From: JAFGGT01 sp036733165
Lineage (GTDB): Archaea; Methanobacteriota_B; Thermococci; Methanofastidiosales; NM3
Reading direction: 5' to 3'
NCBI GenBank assembly: GCA_036733165.1
Contig: DAINBB010000007.1
Span: 1-57,740, forward strand
DNA: 57,740 nt
In this document: positions 7,818 through 16,862 of the stretch, piece after piece
Layout of the letters: every line of letters starts with the position of its first letter
Numbering within the stretch: position 1 is the stretch's first letter
Notes under the pieces: model-generated
The model's database searches: none
What the model was told of the DNA's origin: nothing
Seen by the model: only the letters and a program-made list of their open reading frames with translations
Translations under genes and position numbers: made by a program

Positions 7818-8282
7818 ATGCAGGTTAGTGTGATAGGTTCCTCCACCGAGAACGGGGAGATGTACAGACTCTCGCACGAACTTGGCAGAGAACTGGCCAA
7901 CAAGGGCCATTCCGTGATCTGCGGCGGCAAGGGAGGAATAATGGAGGCAGTCTCCAAGGGGGTCCACGAATGCGGAGGTCTGGTCGTGGGAATACTTCCT
8001 GACGACCGGAGAGGATGCGGAAATCGATACCTGTCAGCGGAGATCGTTACAGGCATCAAGGAAATGAGAAATCTTATCGTCGTGCTCTCGGGGGATGTCA
8101 TAGTGGCATTTCCGGGATCCTATGGGACAGTGTCCGAAATGTCTTTCGCAATGAGGTACAATAAGAAAATGGTTATCGTGAGACCAGATCTCCATAAGTA
8201 TCTGGTCGATGGGACGAACGTCAGTTTTGCTGATGATCTTGTGGGGATAATGAACAAGATAAGTGAATTGCATGATCTTTGA
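7818..8282 (+). CDS. TIGR00725/LOG-like Rossmann-fold protein
   Basis: A 154-residue protein of the TIGR00725 branch of the LOG/lysine-decarboxylase-like superfamily. The N-terminus VSVIGSST is a Rossmann nucleotide-binding start. VICGGKGGIMEAVSKG and AFPGSYGTVSEM are the family's two glycine-rich motifs, corresponding to GGxxGxMgA and PGGxGTxxE; the second has S-Y in place of G-x. Relatives include cytokinin-type nucleoside phosphoribohydrolases and molybdopterin carrier proteins. The substrate cannot be read from sequence. A TATA-like AAAATATATTTAG lies about 30 bases before the ATG, so the mRNA is probably leaderless or nearly so. The gene overlaps the next coiled-coil gene by 11 bases. 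Confidence 0.8.
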   Translation: MQVSVIGSSTENGEMYRLSHELGRELANKGHSVICGGKGGIMEAVSKGVHECGGLVVGILPDDRRGCGNRYLSAEIVTGIKEMRNLIVVLSGDVIVAFPGSYGTVSEMSFAMRYNKKMVIVRPDLHKYLVDGTNVSFADDLVGIMNKISELHDL

Positions 8283-9576
8283 AAAATTATTTGGAAAGAA
8301 GGATGATGAGGATAGGGGGCGCAAGGGCTCTGTTAGCGCATTGGAGTTCGATGAGTTGCCGCAATGGATAGAAGGCGAGAGGGAAATGCTCGACCTCAAG
8401 GCCGTTGAGGTTGCCAGGATGGGCGTCGACAAGATCAACACATCTTTCGATAATCTCGAGATAATCATCAATGACCTTGAGGAAAGCGAGATAGACCAAG
8501 AGGTAGTGAAGAAACTTGAGAACATAACGATTACGTCCAAGAAAAAGTTCTGCGAGAACATCATGATGGTGCTTGCGAAAAGGAAGAAGATGCTGCCGGA
8601 GGGCCACAGGGAACTCAATGAGTTCATCAGGGACTCTGAAGAGACTGTGAACAATATCAACAAGGCCCATCATACGCATGGAAAGTACCTGGGAATCACA
8701 TTCCAGAGCTATCTTAAGGACATGGGCAAGGAGCTCAAGATAATAATGACCATGCTGAACGCGATGAAGGAACGGATGAGAGAGCCCAATGCAAGATGGG
8801 ACGAGCTCTCAAGGATTGGAGACACGATCGATGAATATAGATTATTGGACCAAAGTGACGCCAATATAAGGCTGGAAGGCATCGAGGCCGAGAAGATAAG
8901 GCTCAATGCAGAGCTTGAGGGCCTTGAGAGAAAGAAGAACGAGATAGTGGATGGCCCGGCCCATAAAAGATACTTGGAGGTCCTGGAGAGGCTTGACGCG
9001 ATAGAAGATGAGATGCATGACATCAACATAAGGATATATGACGAGGTCGGTCCGCTCAAAAGGGCACTTAAAAAGATGCATAAGGCCATGGAGGGGGGCA
9101 GGTTCAAGACAACTTACGACGATGGAGAATACATGAAAGCGTTCATCGAACATCCCGCAGTCACAATAATATCAGAAGATGACAGGGACCTCAGTAGGAC
9201 AAGAAAGCTCATGAGGGCCCTGCTTGACGCGATAGAGGGCGATGTGATAGATGAGAAGAGGTCGAAGCTTGAAAAGACCGTCTCCATCGGAAGAGGCATA
9301 TTGAACGGGAACCTCAACGACATGAAAGGCGACCATATGGGTCTGGAGAAAGAGTTGAAGGACCTTGAGACATTCAAGGGGAGCCACGACCTAGAAGACC
9401 TCAGAAAGATCGAAAAGGAAATGGAACAGTCTTCCCACAGGATACAGACGCTTGATGAGGAATTGGAGCACGGGATGGAGATATCCAACGATGTCCAAGA
9501 AAAAAAGGACAAGGCAAAAATAAAAATAAAGAAGATGATTGAGGGCTTTTATCCGGAAATTACGATAAATTTATAA
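8272..9576 (+). CDS. Long coiled-coil protein, unknown function
   Basis: A 434-residue, highly charged protein rich in Glu, Lys, Leu and Ile with heptad-like spacing over most of its length (about residues 120-430). It has no membrane segment or enzymatic motif. The start ATG 8272 overlaps the upstream LOG-like gene; GTG 8263 in the same frame is possible. I do not recognise a family. It is followed 52 bases later by a bactofilin-like gene that also begins with a coiled coil, and another coiled-coil protein lies at 12.0-13.2 kb, so a structural or scaffold role is a reasonable guess only. Confidence 0.7.
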   Translation: MIFEKLFGKKDDEDRGRKGSVSALEFDELPQWIEGEREMLDLKAVEVARMGVDKINTSFDNLEIIINDLEESEIDQEVVKKLENITITSKKKFCENIMMVLAKRKKMLPEGHRELNEFIRDSEETVNNINKAHHTHGKYLGITFQSYLKDMGKELKIIMTMLNAMKERMREPNARWDELSRIGDTIDEYRLLDQSDANIRLEGIEAEKIRLNAELEGLERKKNEIVDGPAHKRYLEVLERLDAIEDEMHDINIRIYDEVGPLKRALKKMHKAMEGGRFKTTYDDGEYMKAFIEHPAVTIISEDDRDLSRTRKLMRALLDAIEGDVIDEKRSKLEKTVSIGRGILNGNLNDMKGDHMGLEKELKDLETFKGSHDLEDLRKIEKEMEQSSHRIQTLDEELEHGMEISNDVQEKKDKAKIKIKKMIEGFYPEITINL

Positions 9577-9577
9577 T

Positions 9578-9600
9578 CATATTTATAAATATATTATAAT
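9578..9600 (+). promoter_or_regulatory. TATA-rich promoter of the bactofilin-like gene
   Basis: CATATTTATAAATATATTATAA lies 30-50 bases before the TTG start at 9629. A GGAGG ribosome site (9617-9621) sits seven bases before TTG and decides that non-standard start. Confidence 0.55.
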
Positions 9601-9628
9601 CGTGCTATAATAGTATGGAGGAATCTTA

Positions 9629-10357
9629 TTGGCAATTTTTGGTGATAAGGACGAGAAACTAAAGATAAATAAATTATCTAAGGAAAACGCGGAGCTTAAG
9701 GAACAAATCTCGGAATATGAGAAGGTCTTCGGCAATTTTGAGGACATGAAGAAGGTCACTGACAGGGTAAGGGAAGAGAACAAGAGACTTCTCCAAAAAC
9801 TTGAAGAGAACATAGAGGTGAAGGGAAAGCTTGAAAAGAGGCTGGAAGAACTCGGTGAGGCTGTCAACGCCAAGAAGGAGAACTTCCTGAGCAAGATCTT
9901 CGCCATGGAATCCAAGAGTGATGACATAGTGATCGGGAACAACGTCGAACTGTCGGGTGGCTTGAAATCCCCAAAGAACATCAAGATCGGCGACAATGTC
10001 ATGATCAACGGCGTCGTGAACGGGAACGAGACCGTAAGCTTCGGGAACGGGGACCAGATCATTGGCAATGTCATGGCAGTAAAGGGTGTCAAGACGGGCA
10101 GCTCATGCAAATTCAACGGTGACATCAAGGCCAATGGAAGGATCGAGATAGGAGAGAACTGCGTTCTGAACAACGTCATCTCTGACACTGACATAGTCAT
10201 AGGCAACGGCAGCAAGGTGAACAAGATATCATCGAAGGGGAACGTCTTCCTCAAGGACGGCGTCACTGTGGAAAATGGCATAGAGTACAAGGACGCCATA
10301 AACATAGGACAGAACGTCAGCATCGCCGGAGAGATAAAGACCTTGAAGGAGAAGTAG
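9629..10357 (+). CDS. Bactofilin-like beta-helix protein with N-terminal coiled coil
   Basis: A 242-residue protein in two parts. Residues about 8-85 form a Lys/Glu/Leu-rich coiled coil. Residues about 95-240 contain short repeated units such as IKIGDNVMINGVVNG, FNGDIKANGRIEIGENC and INIGQNVSIAGEIKT, each about 15-20 residues with Gly-Asn/Asp turns. This matches polymer-forming bactofilin-type beta-helices (DUF583/bactofilin superfamily), which in bacteria assemble into cytoskeletal filaments. The start is TTG, supported by GGAGG seven bases upstream; no ATG in frame fits. A polymer-forming role in this archaeon is inferred from the fold-like repeat pattern. Confidence 0.68.
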   Translation: MAIFGDKDEKLKINKLSKENAELKEQISEYEKVFGNFEDMKKVTDRVREENKRLLQKLEENIEVKGKLEKRLEELGEAVNAKKENFLSKIFAMESKSDDIVIGNNVELSGGLKSPKNIKIGDNVMINGVVNGNETVSFGNGDQIIGNVMAVKGVKTGSSCKFNGDIKANGRIEIGENCVLNNVISDTDIVIGNGSKVNKISSKGNVFLKDGVTVENGIEYKDAINIGQNVSIAGEIKTLKEK

Positions 10358-10378
10358 AAGACGGGCCTATGTCGGCAC

Positions 10379-10885
10379 CTAATAACTGATGGGAGCCTCT
10401 GACTCGTCGTTGAACTTATTGTATGAGTAGACCTTGTCACCTTCATAGGCCAGTTCGTATTCGATAGGGTCCCTTATCTGGCAATAGTACGGATATATGT
10501 ACCGGATGTCCCCCCTGTATATCCTTATCTCCCCTGAACGCGACAATATCACGAACTCTTCCGATTCAGGATCGAAAAATATTTTCTCAATCTCCTTGGG
10601 ATCGACAGACCCTATCTGGGGGATATGTCTGAGGAGACGTGAACGATCGGCTCCCCTGCGAATGTCATAGAAAAGGAATCTGCATATTGCCACATCGGAG
10701 TAGTAATGGTCCCTGTCATTGTCATTGAGCAACAAGTTGTATCTCGGCCCGGCCGACTCGGATTCATTATCGTCGCTTTCATGCAAAGGTTTCCGATGAG
10801 CATAAAGCTCCTTGTTGGCCTTCATATGCTCTATTACCGATGAAACGTCATTGAGTATGGACGTATGTTTGTACGATAATGACAT
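10379..10885 (-). CDS. Hypothetical acidic protein
   Basis: A protein of about 168 residues with no family I recognise. It has an acidic stretch (HESDDNESESAG) and a C-terminal half rich in aromatic residues and Arg/Asp. The frame stays open to 11026, with other ATGs at 10963 and 11026, but the more upstream part is lysine- and cysteine-rich and less convincing. I prefer ATG 10883-10885 because an AT-rich TATA-like stretch lies about 25-30 bases before it. No ribosome site is visible. It is convergent with the bactofilin-like gene and divergent from argF. Confidence 0.5.
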   Translation of the reverse strand: MSLSYKHTSILNDVSSVIEHMKANKELYAHRKPLHESDDNESESAGPRYNLLLNDNDRDHYYSDVAICRFLFYDIRRGADRSRLLRHIPQIGSVDPKEIEKIFFDPESEEFVILSRSGEIRIYRGDIRYIYPYYCQIRDPIEYELAYEGDKVYSYNKFNDESEAPISY

Positions 10886-11064
10886 GAGAAAGAGAGGATG
10901 GAACACAATATTAGTCTTTCTGTTTTTCGTATGACATTTGATACCGTTTTTTACACATTCCATGGCAAAACAATAAAAAAGAATATGTCTAATCTTTGAT
11001 TGGAGGATTCTAGAGGTTATCATCAAAGTTTCCGACTCTCAAGAATCCTCCTCCCAAATCCAGG

Positions 11065-11988
11065 ATGAGTATGATGAAAAACGTCAAGGGCAGGGATTTT
11101 CTGAGCATAAGGGACTACACGCCCAAAGAGCTCAGCCATTATCTTGATACCGCAATGGACATGAAACAGGACCCCTCCATGTACGAAAACGCGCTTGAGG
11201 GAAAAAATCTCGCGATGATATTCCAAAAACCTTCCCTAAGGACCAGGATGTCCTTCGAGGTCGGGATGAACCAGCTTGGGGGTCAGGCGCAGTTCATCGG
11301 TCCAGACGAGATACAGTTAGGCAAGAGGGAGGCCGTCAAGGATGTCGCTGCGGTCCTCTCCAGATATGTGGACGGAATCATGGCCAGGGTGTTCGCCCAT
11401 GACGATGTAATCGAACTTGCGGAGCATGCCGACATCCCTGTGATAAACGGCCTCTCAGACCTCCTGCACCCGTGTCAGGGGATGGCCGACTTCCTCACAA
11501 TGTCGGAAAGGTTCGGCAGTCTGAAGGGACTCAAACTGTGTTACGTGGGCGATGGCAACAATGTCTGTCACAGTCTCATGTACGGTTCGGCAAAATTCGG
11601 TGCCGACATGACCGTCGCATGTCCAAAGGGTTATGAACCCAACATGGACATCTTGGACGATGTCTCGGGCATGGGGTTGAAAGTGCCACTGTTCAACGAT
11701 CCCATGGAAGCGGCGGTGGATGCGGACGTGATCTATACTGACACGTGGGTATCCATGGGACAGGAAAAGGAAGGGAGTGTCAGGATAAACGACTTCTCGG
11801 GATTCCAAGTGAACAAGCAGTTGGTGGATGTTGCATCCGAGGATTGCATAGTGATGCACTGTCTCCCGGCCCATAGGAACGTCGAGATAAGCGACGAGGT
11901 AATGGATGGGCCCAGGTCCGCCATATTCGACCAGGCGGAGAACAGACTGCATGCCCAAAAGGCCATAATGGCCATGAACATCGGATAA
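11065..11988 (+). CDS. argF: Ornithine carbamoyltransferase
   Basis: A 307-residue ornithine transcarbamylase, which makes citrulline from ornithine and carbamoyl phosphate in arginine synthesis. The carbamoyl-phosphate loop is SLRTRMSFEVG (the STRTR motif with Leu as second residue). HPCQGMADFLT is the HPxQ motif. MHCLPAHRNVEI carries the Cys-Leu-Pro active-site loop specific to OTCases rather than aspartate transcarbamylases. Length is normal. Several ATGs are possible at the N-terminus (11065, 11071, 11074). It stands alone here, with no other arg gene nearby. Confidence 0.95.
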   Translation: MSMMKNVKGRDFLSIRDYTPKELSHYLDTAMDMKQDPSMYENALEGKNLAMIFQKPSLRTRMSFEVGMNQLGGQAQFIGPDEIQLGKREAVKDVAAVLSRYVDGIMARVFAHDDVIELAEHADIPVINGLSDLLHPCQGMADFLTMSERFGSLKGLKLCYVGDGNNVCHSLMYGSAKFGADMTVACPKGYEPNMDILDDVSGMGLKVPLFNDPMEAAVDADVIYTDTWVSMGQEKEGSVRINDFSGFQVNKQLVDVASEDCIVMHCLPAHRNVEISDEVMDGPRSAIFDQAENRLHAQKAIMAMNIG

Positions 11989-11999
11989 GGTGCACGGTA

Positions 12000-13223
12000 C
12001 TATATGTTCTTCCTGAGGGTCTCCAGCTCGGTCTCCAGATATTCAAGTATGTGGGTGGCCTGTTGGGACTCTTCCTTTGATATCATGTCATTCCTAACAA
12101 GATTGTAGAATACCTCCAACATGCCCGAGTATTTCTCATACAACGTGAAGTACTGATTCGGGCTTGCGGTCTTAAGGGTCTCTACGAAGAGGCGGAGATC
12201 GGTTATGTACTCGTTCCAGAAGGTCCTAATCCCAAGATACTCCTCCTTCTTCTTCTGCTCCTCCTGCACATGTTTCTTCCTGAGCTCCTTTTGTGACTTG
12301 CTCTTGATCTTCTCAAGCTTCTCCTTGCACCTGTAGAGGCTGTTCTTCACAGAGGCTATCTCGTTCTTATCCATCTTCTCCTCAAGTATCCTATATTCCT
12401 CTATCAGTTGCTTGTACTCGCCATATAACGTTTCGAAGTCGCTCTTCTCGGACCTGCCCAAGAAGTTCTTTATATGGAGCTCGATTACCTCGCATTCCTT
12501 CTTGGCGTTTATCTGGTTGGTCACTTCCCTGATACGTTTCTCGAACTCGGACAAACGCTTGGATACGACCATCTCGTAGGTCGGATTGCCCACAGGAAGC
12601 TTCTTCTTTCGTTCCAATAGCATGTTGTATTCGTACTGCGCCTTCTCATGGCCCTTCTCTATCTGCAGCTTGCTGTATCTCCTAAGGGCCTTGTCAACGT
12701 CTTGGAGATAGTCCTCAAGTACCTTCTTGTTGTCCGCCTTTGCCTTGGAGGACGAGATGGCATCGACCAATCTCTTGAAGTTGGCGATGTTGCCCTCTAT
12801 CTTTTCCCTCAACTTGAACTCGGTGTTGTAAGGCAGGAGAAGAAAGGTCTTTTGTAGGAATTCCAACATCAGCTGGGAGTTCTCTATGTTCTGATTGATA
12901 TAGGCGGAGGAATACCTCTTCAGGACGATCTCGGTCTTGTTGAGAAGGTCTTCTGCAAATTCGACCTCATCGGGCATTTTCTCCTCCTCTTCGACCGGTT
13001 GCGACGATTCTACGTTTTCCCCAGGCTCAACAGTTTCCTCAACCGCCTTTTCCGGGACGACGGATTCTTCACTGTCCGCCTTTGTCTTGGAGGCCGCGGG
13101 CTCTTCCGCATCAGGCTTTTCATCAACCTTTGTGAGGAGTTTTTCTCTCTCCTCTATCTGTTTTTGCTCCTCTTCAACGCTTTTCAGATAATTCCTAATG
13201 TTGTTGATCGTCTTTTCGGTCAT
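12000..13223 (-). CDS. Coiled-coil protein with acidic low-complexity N-terminus
   Basis: A 407-residue protein I cannot assign to a family. Residues about 1-110 are a Glu/Pro/Val/Ser-rich disordered linker. The remainder (about 110-405) is a nearly continuous Lys/Glu/Leu coiled coil with several tyrosines. ATG 13221-13223 has an AGGTGG site five to six bases upstream. It is convergent with argF and divergent from the DNA ligase. Composition resembles the coiled-coil protein at 8.3-9.6 kb without clear sequence similarity. Structural, tether or scaffold roles are possible; nothing more can be said. Confidence 0.75.
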   Translation of the reverse strand: MTEKTINNIRNYLKSVEEEQKQIEEREKLLTKVDEKPDAEEPAASKTKADSEESVVPEKAVEETVEPGENVESSQPVEEEEKMPDEVEFAEDLLNKTEIVLKRYSSAYINQNIENSQLMLEFLQKTFLLLPYNTEFKLREKIEGNIANFKRLVDAISSSKAKADNKKVLEDYLQDVDKALRRYSKLQIEKGHEKAQYEYNMLLERKKKLPVGNPTYEMVVSKRLSEFEKRIREVTNQINAKKECEVIELHIKNFLGRSEKSDFETLYGEYKQLIEEYRILEEKMDKNEIASVKNSLYRCKEKLEKIKSKSQKELRKKHVQEEQKKKEEYLGIRTFWNEYITDLRLFVETLKTASPNQYFTLYEKYSGMLEVFYNLVRNDMISKEESQQATHILEYLETELETLRKNI

Positions 13224-13381
13224 CGAGGTCCACCTATCTCATTAACAACTGGTGATATTTTCTTACTAGCAATTTATATATAACTTTCGTTTTGTGAAAA
13301 AATGCTGGGAATTTGCCATAATACTCTAAAAAGTATCGTGGCAAGTATTAAATCATTGATTGACCATATCCCACTGATAAC

Positions 13382-15043
13382 ATGGAATTCGCCACAATAT
13401 GCGACACCTTTGAAGACCTAGAGAGGACGAGCAGCAGGCTCGAGAAGACAGAGATGATATCAAAGCTGTTGAAAGGGGCTGCAAAGGAGGACCTTGAGAT
13501 GATTATCAGGCTTCTCTTGGGCAGGGTATTCCCAAGTTGGAGCACATCGAAGATAGGGGTGGGTGAGAAACTGCTCATCAAGGCCACCTCGGACATATCA
13601 GGGATACCGGAAGGTGAGATAGTAGGGTATCTCAAGGAGACCGGAGACGTGGGGTTGTCGATAGAGCGCGCCATGGAGAACAAGAAACAGGTGATGCTGG
13701 CAAGCAGGGACCTGGATCTCGTGGAGGTATACAATTCTCTTGTGAAGCTTTCGACGCTGGATGGGAAAAGGAGCCAGGACAGGAAGCTCAAGATCCTGGC
13801 CGGCATATTGACCAACGCATCCCCGAAGGAATCGAGGTACATATCAAGGACGGTTGTGGAAACGATGAGGACCGGTGTGGCAGAAGGCACAATAAGGGAC
13901 TCGGTGGCTAAGGCGTTTGAAGTGCCCCCGTCAAAGGTTGAGAAGGCGTTCATGCTGTCAAACGATTTTGGTCTTGTGGCACTCAAGGCCTTTGAGGGAG
14001 AGAAGGCCCTTGATGAGGTCAGCCTCGAACTGTTCAGGCCCATAAAGATGATGTCGGCCCAGAAGGTCTCATCCGCAGAGGAGGGATTCAAGGTGGCTGG
14101 CAGGCCCTGTGCCCTGGAATACAAGTATGACGGATTCAGGATGCAGATCCACAAGCAGGGAGACAGGATATCCATATTCACCAGAAGGCTTGAGAATGTC
14201 ACAGAACAATTCAAGGATGTGGTCGAGGCGGTCTCTTCCTGCTTGAGGGGCGACTGCATCGTAGAGGGGGAGACCATAGGGATATCCAGTGACGGGAAAT
14301 GGTTGCCCTTCCAAAACATCTCACGAAGGATAAAGAGGAAGTACAACATAGACGAGGTCATAGAGAAGATCCCCGTGATGACCAATCTCTTCGATATCCT
14401 ATTCCTTAACGGGGATGTGTTGATAGACAGGCCCTTTGCTGAGAGACGGGAACTGCTGGAATCTATAGTCACACCTGACAATAAGAGATTATCCATATCA
14501 AGGATGATACATGCCAAGGAGGGACACGAGGTAGAGGAGTTCTTCAAGGAATCGATCGAGAAGGGGAACGAAGGCGTCATGATAAAGAATCTCACAAGCC
14601 CATATGTTCCGGGCCTCAGGGTCGGGAACATGCTCAAACTGAAATCCGTGCTCGAGAGCCTGGACTGCATAGTCACGGCCGCGGAGTGGGGCAGTGGCAG
14701 GAGGGCAAGGCATATGGGGACGTTCTATATATCAATACTTGACGAGAACGGCGAGCCCGCAAGGATAGGGAAGGTGGCGACAGGCATCACAGACGAGATG
14801 CTTGATTCACTAACTGAGAGGCTTAGACCCCTCATAATCAGTGAAGAGGGGACCTTGGTGAATCTCAGGCCTGAGCTTGTGATAGAGGTAGCATACGAGG
14901 AGATACAGAAAAGCCCCACCTATGAGAGCGGATTCGCACTGAGGTTCCCGCGGCTCATTCGCCTAAGGGACGATAAGGGGCCCGGGGATGCGGACACCAT
15001 AGAGAGGGTATATGACATATATGAGAAGGACGGGGCGTTCTGA
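13382..15043 (+). CDS. lig: ATP-dependent DNA ligase
   Basis: A 553-residue archaeal replicative DNA ligase. The N-terminal DNA-binding domain (about 1-220) is followed by the adenylation domain with motif I E-Y-K248-Y-D-G-F-R, where Lys248 forms the AMP adduct. Motif III (IFTRRLENVT), motif IV (VEGETIG) and motif V (EGVMIKNL) follow. The C-terminal OB domain carries motif VI (ALRFPRLIRLRDDK). Length and order match family members (about 550-600 aa). It seals nicks during Okazaki fragment maturation and repair. The start is ATG 13382, with an AT-rich promoter region shared with the divergent coiled-coil gene. Confidence 0.95.
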   Translation: MEFATICDTFEDLERTSSRLEKTEMISKLLKGAAKEDLEMIIRLLLGRVFPSWSTSKIGVGEKLLIKATSDISGIPEGEIVGYLKETGDVGLSIERAMENKKQVMLASRDLDLVEVYNSLVKLSTLDGKRSQDRKLKILAGILTNASPKESRYISRTVVETMRTGVAEGTIRDSVAKAFEVPPSKVEKAFMLSNDFGLVALKAFEGEKALDEVSLELFRPIKMMSAQKVSSAEEGFKVAGRPCALEYKYDGFRMQIHKQGDRISIFTRRLENVTEQFKDVVEAVSSCLRGDCIVEGETIGISSDGKWLPFQNISRRIKRKYNIDEVIEKIPVMTNLFDILFLNGDVLIDRPFAERRELLESIVTPDNKRLSISRMIHAKEGHEVEEFFKESIEKGNEGVMIKNLTSPYVPGLRVGNMLKLKSVLESLDCIVTAAEWGSGRRARHMGTFYISILDENGEPARIGKVATGITDEMLDSLTERLRPLIISEEGTLVNLRPELVIEVAYEEIQKSPTYESGFALRFPRLIRLRDDKGPGDADTIERVYDIYEKDGAF

Positions 15044-15820
15044 TCAATATGGCTCAGTGACCTCGTAGTTGTTTATATTGTCATAGAACAATATCTTTTT
15101 GCCGAATACAAGGTCCTGGGCGTCGAATATGTTCTTTATATACTCGAGATTGGAGAACGTCCTGGAGATGTGGTATGGTATTATTATCGTCTCCGGAAGA
15201 AGCTCCTTGAGGGCGATGAGGTCGTTTACGTGAGTATGCATCCTCTCGCATGTGAGCGCATAGTTCTCGTCCTTGAAGTACCTGCACTCTGAGACCAGGA
15301 CGTTGGGTTTCCTGGACAGGATGGCCTCCCTGTTTTCCTCATCGGACCCAAGCCAGTCGCCGGTCACAAAGATGGTGAAGTCCACCAGCTCGTTCTTTAT
15401 GAAGATGGCGTTGTTTGGGATCGAGTGCTTGAGCCTCACGGCCTCTATGGTCGTGTTGTTGATGTATATCTTCTCTCCCTCGTTGACGGGGATGAGCAGC
15501 CTCTTGCCCTTGGAATGGTATTGGTACAGGCTCTTGTGGATCTCAAAGACATCCTGGTCCCCCTCCACGGGAGTGCGGTCCTCAGGTGTGAAGATGATGA
15601 TCTTTTCGTTCTGTTTCAGAAGGAAGTCCGCCCCGCCGGCCACCGAGGACCGTATATGGTCAAAGTGAAAGTGGGTCAGCCAGTGTATGTACTTGTCGAA
15701 TCTGCTTGAACATGCGCCGTCTATGCTGAAATACTTGTCTAAAATACGAATCTTTACATTTGGGTGATAGGGAGCGTGAAACTCTATCTTAGCTATGCTC
15801 CCGCCTGACTTGTCGGTCAT
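15044..15820 (-). CDS. Metallo-beta-lactamase-fold hydrolase
   Basis: A 258-residue MBL-fold protein. The metal motif THFHFDH is the HxHxDH signature. Later conserved positions include H in LKHSIPNNA, D in VTGDWLGSD, and H in IIPYHISRTF, fitting the two-metal site of RNase Z/Artemis/SNM1-like hydrolases. The layout (LTHFHFDHIRSSVAGG, then a KHSIPN segment) resembles RNase Z-like or DNA-repair nucleases more than beta-CASP enzymes, since no beta-CASP domain is visible. It ends one base after the ligase gene on the opposite strand (convergent). Substrate unknown; a nuclease role is inferred. Confidence 0.8.
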   Translation of the reverse strand: MTDKSGGSIAKIEFHAPYHPNVKIRILDKYFSIDGACSSRFDKYIHWLTHFHFDHIRSSVAGGADFLLKQNEKIIIFTPEDRTPVEGDQDVFEIHKSLYQYHSKGKRLLIPVNEGEKIYINNTTIEAVRLKHSIPNNAIFIKNELVDFTIFVTGDWLGSDEENREAILSRKPNVLVSECRYFKDENYALTCERMHTHVNDLIALKELLPETIIIPYHISRTFSNLEYIKNIFDAQDLVFGKKILFYDNINNYEVTEPY

Positions 15821-15871
15821 GAACTAACCTTCAATCCCCTTCAGGGGTATAAAAATATGATAGAGAGGGGC

Positions 15872-16381
15872 CTACGCCATCTTCTCTATAACTATCTTGG
15901 ACTTTACTGGAAGTTTGTAACCAGCCTTTCTCAGGCTTTCCTTTGCCTTGAGAACATGCTCCTGGTTCACATATGCCGTTATGACCTTTTGTCCCCTCTT
16001 GCACCTGGCGGCGAGCCCTACGGTCTTGCCAAATGAAAGTCTCATTCCATTTCCGTACCTGTCGGCCTTGTTGCCTGTGGCCATCGCGTTCATTCTCAGA
16101 ATCTGATGGGGATATGTCCTAATCTTGAGATGGAACATGTTCCTTCCTATGACCTTCTCCAAATGCCTGTTGGATACAACCCTTGATGCCTCCAGGCAGT
16201 TGTGTCTCAACTGAACATCATCCTCAATTACAAGATGAATGGCATGCGAAAACTTTTTGTCCTTTGCGCCCATGTCGAAATGCACTACCTTGCATCCTGG
16301 GACGCTTCTCACATATTCCTTCCTTGTGTATGAAGGACCCATGACCTTCCTGTCAATCTTACCGGGTCTCAATGAAGCCAT
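15872..16381 (-). CDS. rpl10e: 50S ribosomal protein L10e (uL16)
   Basis: A 169-residue archaeal L10e, the equivalent of bacterial L16, located near the A site and central protuberance of the large subunit. MASLRPGKIDRKV, SVPGCKVVHFDMG and the C-terminal AGYKLPVKSKIVIEK are characteristic; RLSFGKTVGLAARCKRGQKV forms the tRNA-contacting loop. The frame opens at GTG 16390, but ATG 16379-16381 gives the conserved N-terminus and is preceded by AGGTGATT. It stands apart from any ribosomal operon. Confidence 0.95.
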   Translation of the reverse strand: MASLRPGKIDRKVMGPSYTRKEYVRSVPGCKVVHFDMGAKDKKFSHAIHLVIEDDVQLRHNCLEASRVVSNRHLEKVIGRNMFHLKIRTYPHQILRMNAMATGNKADRYGNGMRLSFGKTVGLAARCKRGQKVITAYVNQEHVLKAKESLRKAGYKLPVKSKIVIEKMA

Positions 16382-16862
16382 GATAATCACCTATATTTCC
16401 ATGAATTTCTGAAGTTAATATTTAAATCTTGTGGTATGGGCCCCTTAATGCCCTATCTGTCCAGACACTGACTGGCCTTGACAGGGCTCATCTGTCGAAC
16501 ATGTACAGAACGGCGGTGCCGTGGACGAGGGGATCTGTCCCCCCAGTTCCACATAATGAATCATGTTCCATTGACGGACAAAGAGAGTCATTGACAGTGG
16601 CTCAGCATTATTATTTATATACAAACATGGAACAGTATGGCCATTGGAGCGAAGGCCGTCCATGACTTTCCATATAATTCCAATACACACCTTTGACAGG
16701 GCAGGCGTATGATGTGGCCTCGGACTCAAAGGCGCCATGGAACGCCAGAACATGTTCTTATAGGGGCCACTAGGCATGATGTATGGGCTGTCAAAGGGGG
16801 GCCAATGTCCCTCGGCGTGCTACCGTCAAACATCCATTTTTAAAAATACAACCCGGGATAAA
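16382..16862. other. Long intergenic region with inverted repeats, no convincing gene
   Basis: About 480 bases with no coding signature. The L10e promoter occupies the left edge (TTTAAATATT near 16420-16432, read on the minus strand). The rest is GC-richer and contains a 10-base perfect inverted repeat (16690-16699 with 16788-16797), a related CCTTGACAGGGC copy at 16476-16487, TGTTCCAT/ATGGAACA pairs, and a TATA-like TTTATATA at about 16614-16621. It matches no RNA gene I recognise. It could encode a small RNA or be the remains of a mobile element. Confidence 0.5.
16690..16797. repeat. Inverted repeat, 10-base arms
   Basis: CCTTTGACAG at 16690-16699 is the exact reverse complement of CTGTCAAAGG at 16788-16797, separated by 88 bases. 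The flanking sequence is partly symmetrical too (GGGCAGGCGTATGATGT against ACTAGGCATGATGTATGGGC, imperfect). A transcript would form a long stem. Confidence 0.6.

Noticed and set aside
9583..10446. 287-codon minus-strand ORF opposite the bactofilin-like gene
   Set aside because: Low-complexity Phe/Ser/Leu composition and full overlap with a better supported plus-strand gene mark it as a shadow.
13348..14676. 442-codon minus-strand ORF opposite DNA ligase
   Set aside because: It is rich in Ser and Leu, which is a typical antisense shadow of Glu/Lys/Arg-rich coding sequence; the ligase on the plus strand has all motifs.
16429..16777. Short ORFs in the 16.4-16.8 kb gap
   Set aside because: Composition is random-like, frames overlap on both strands and no start context or family was seen; treated as noncoding.
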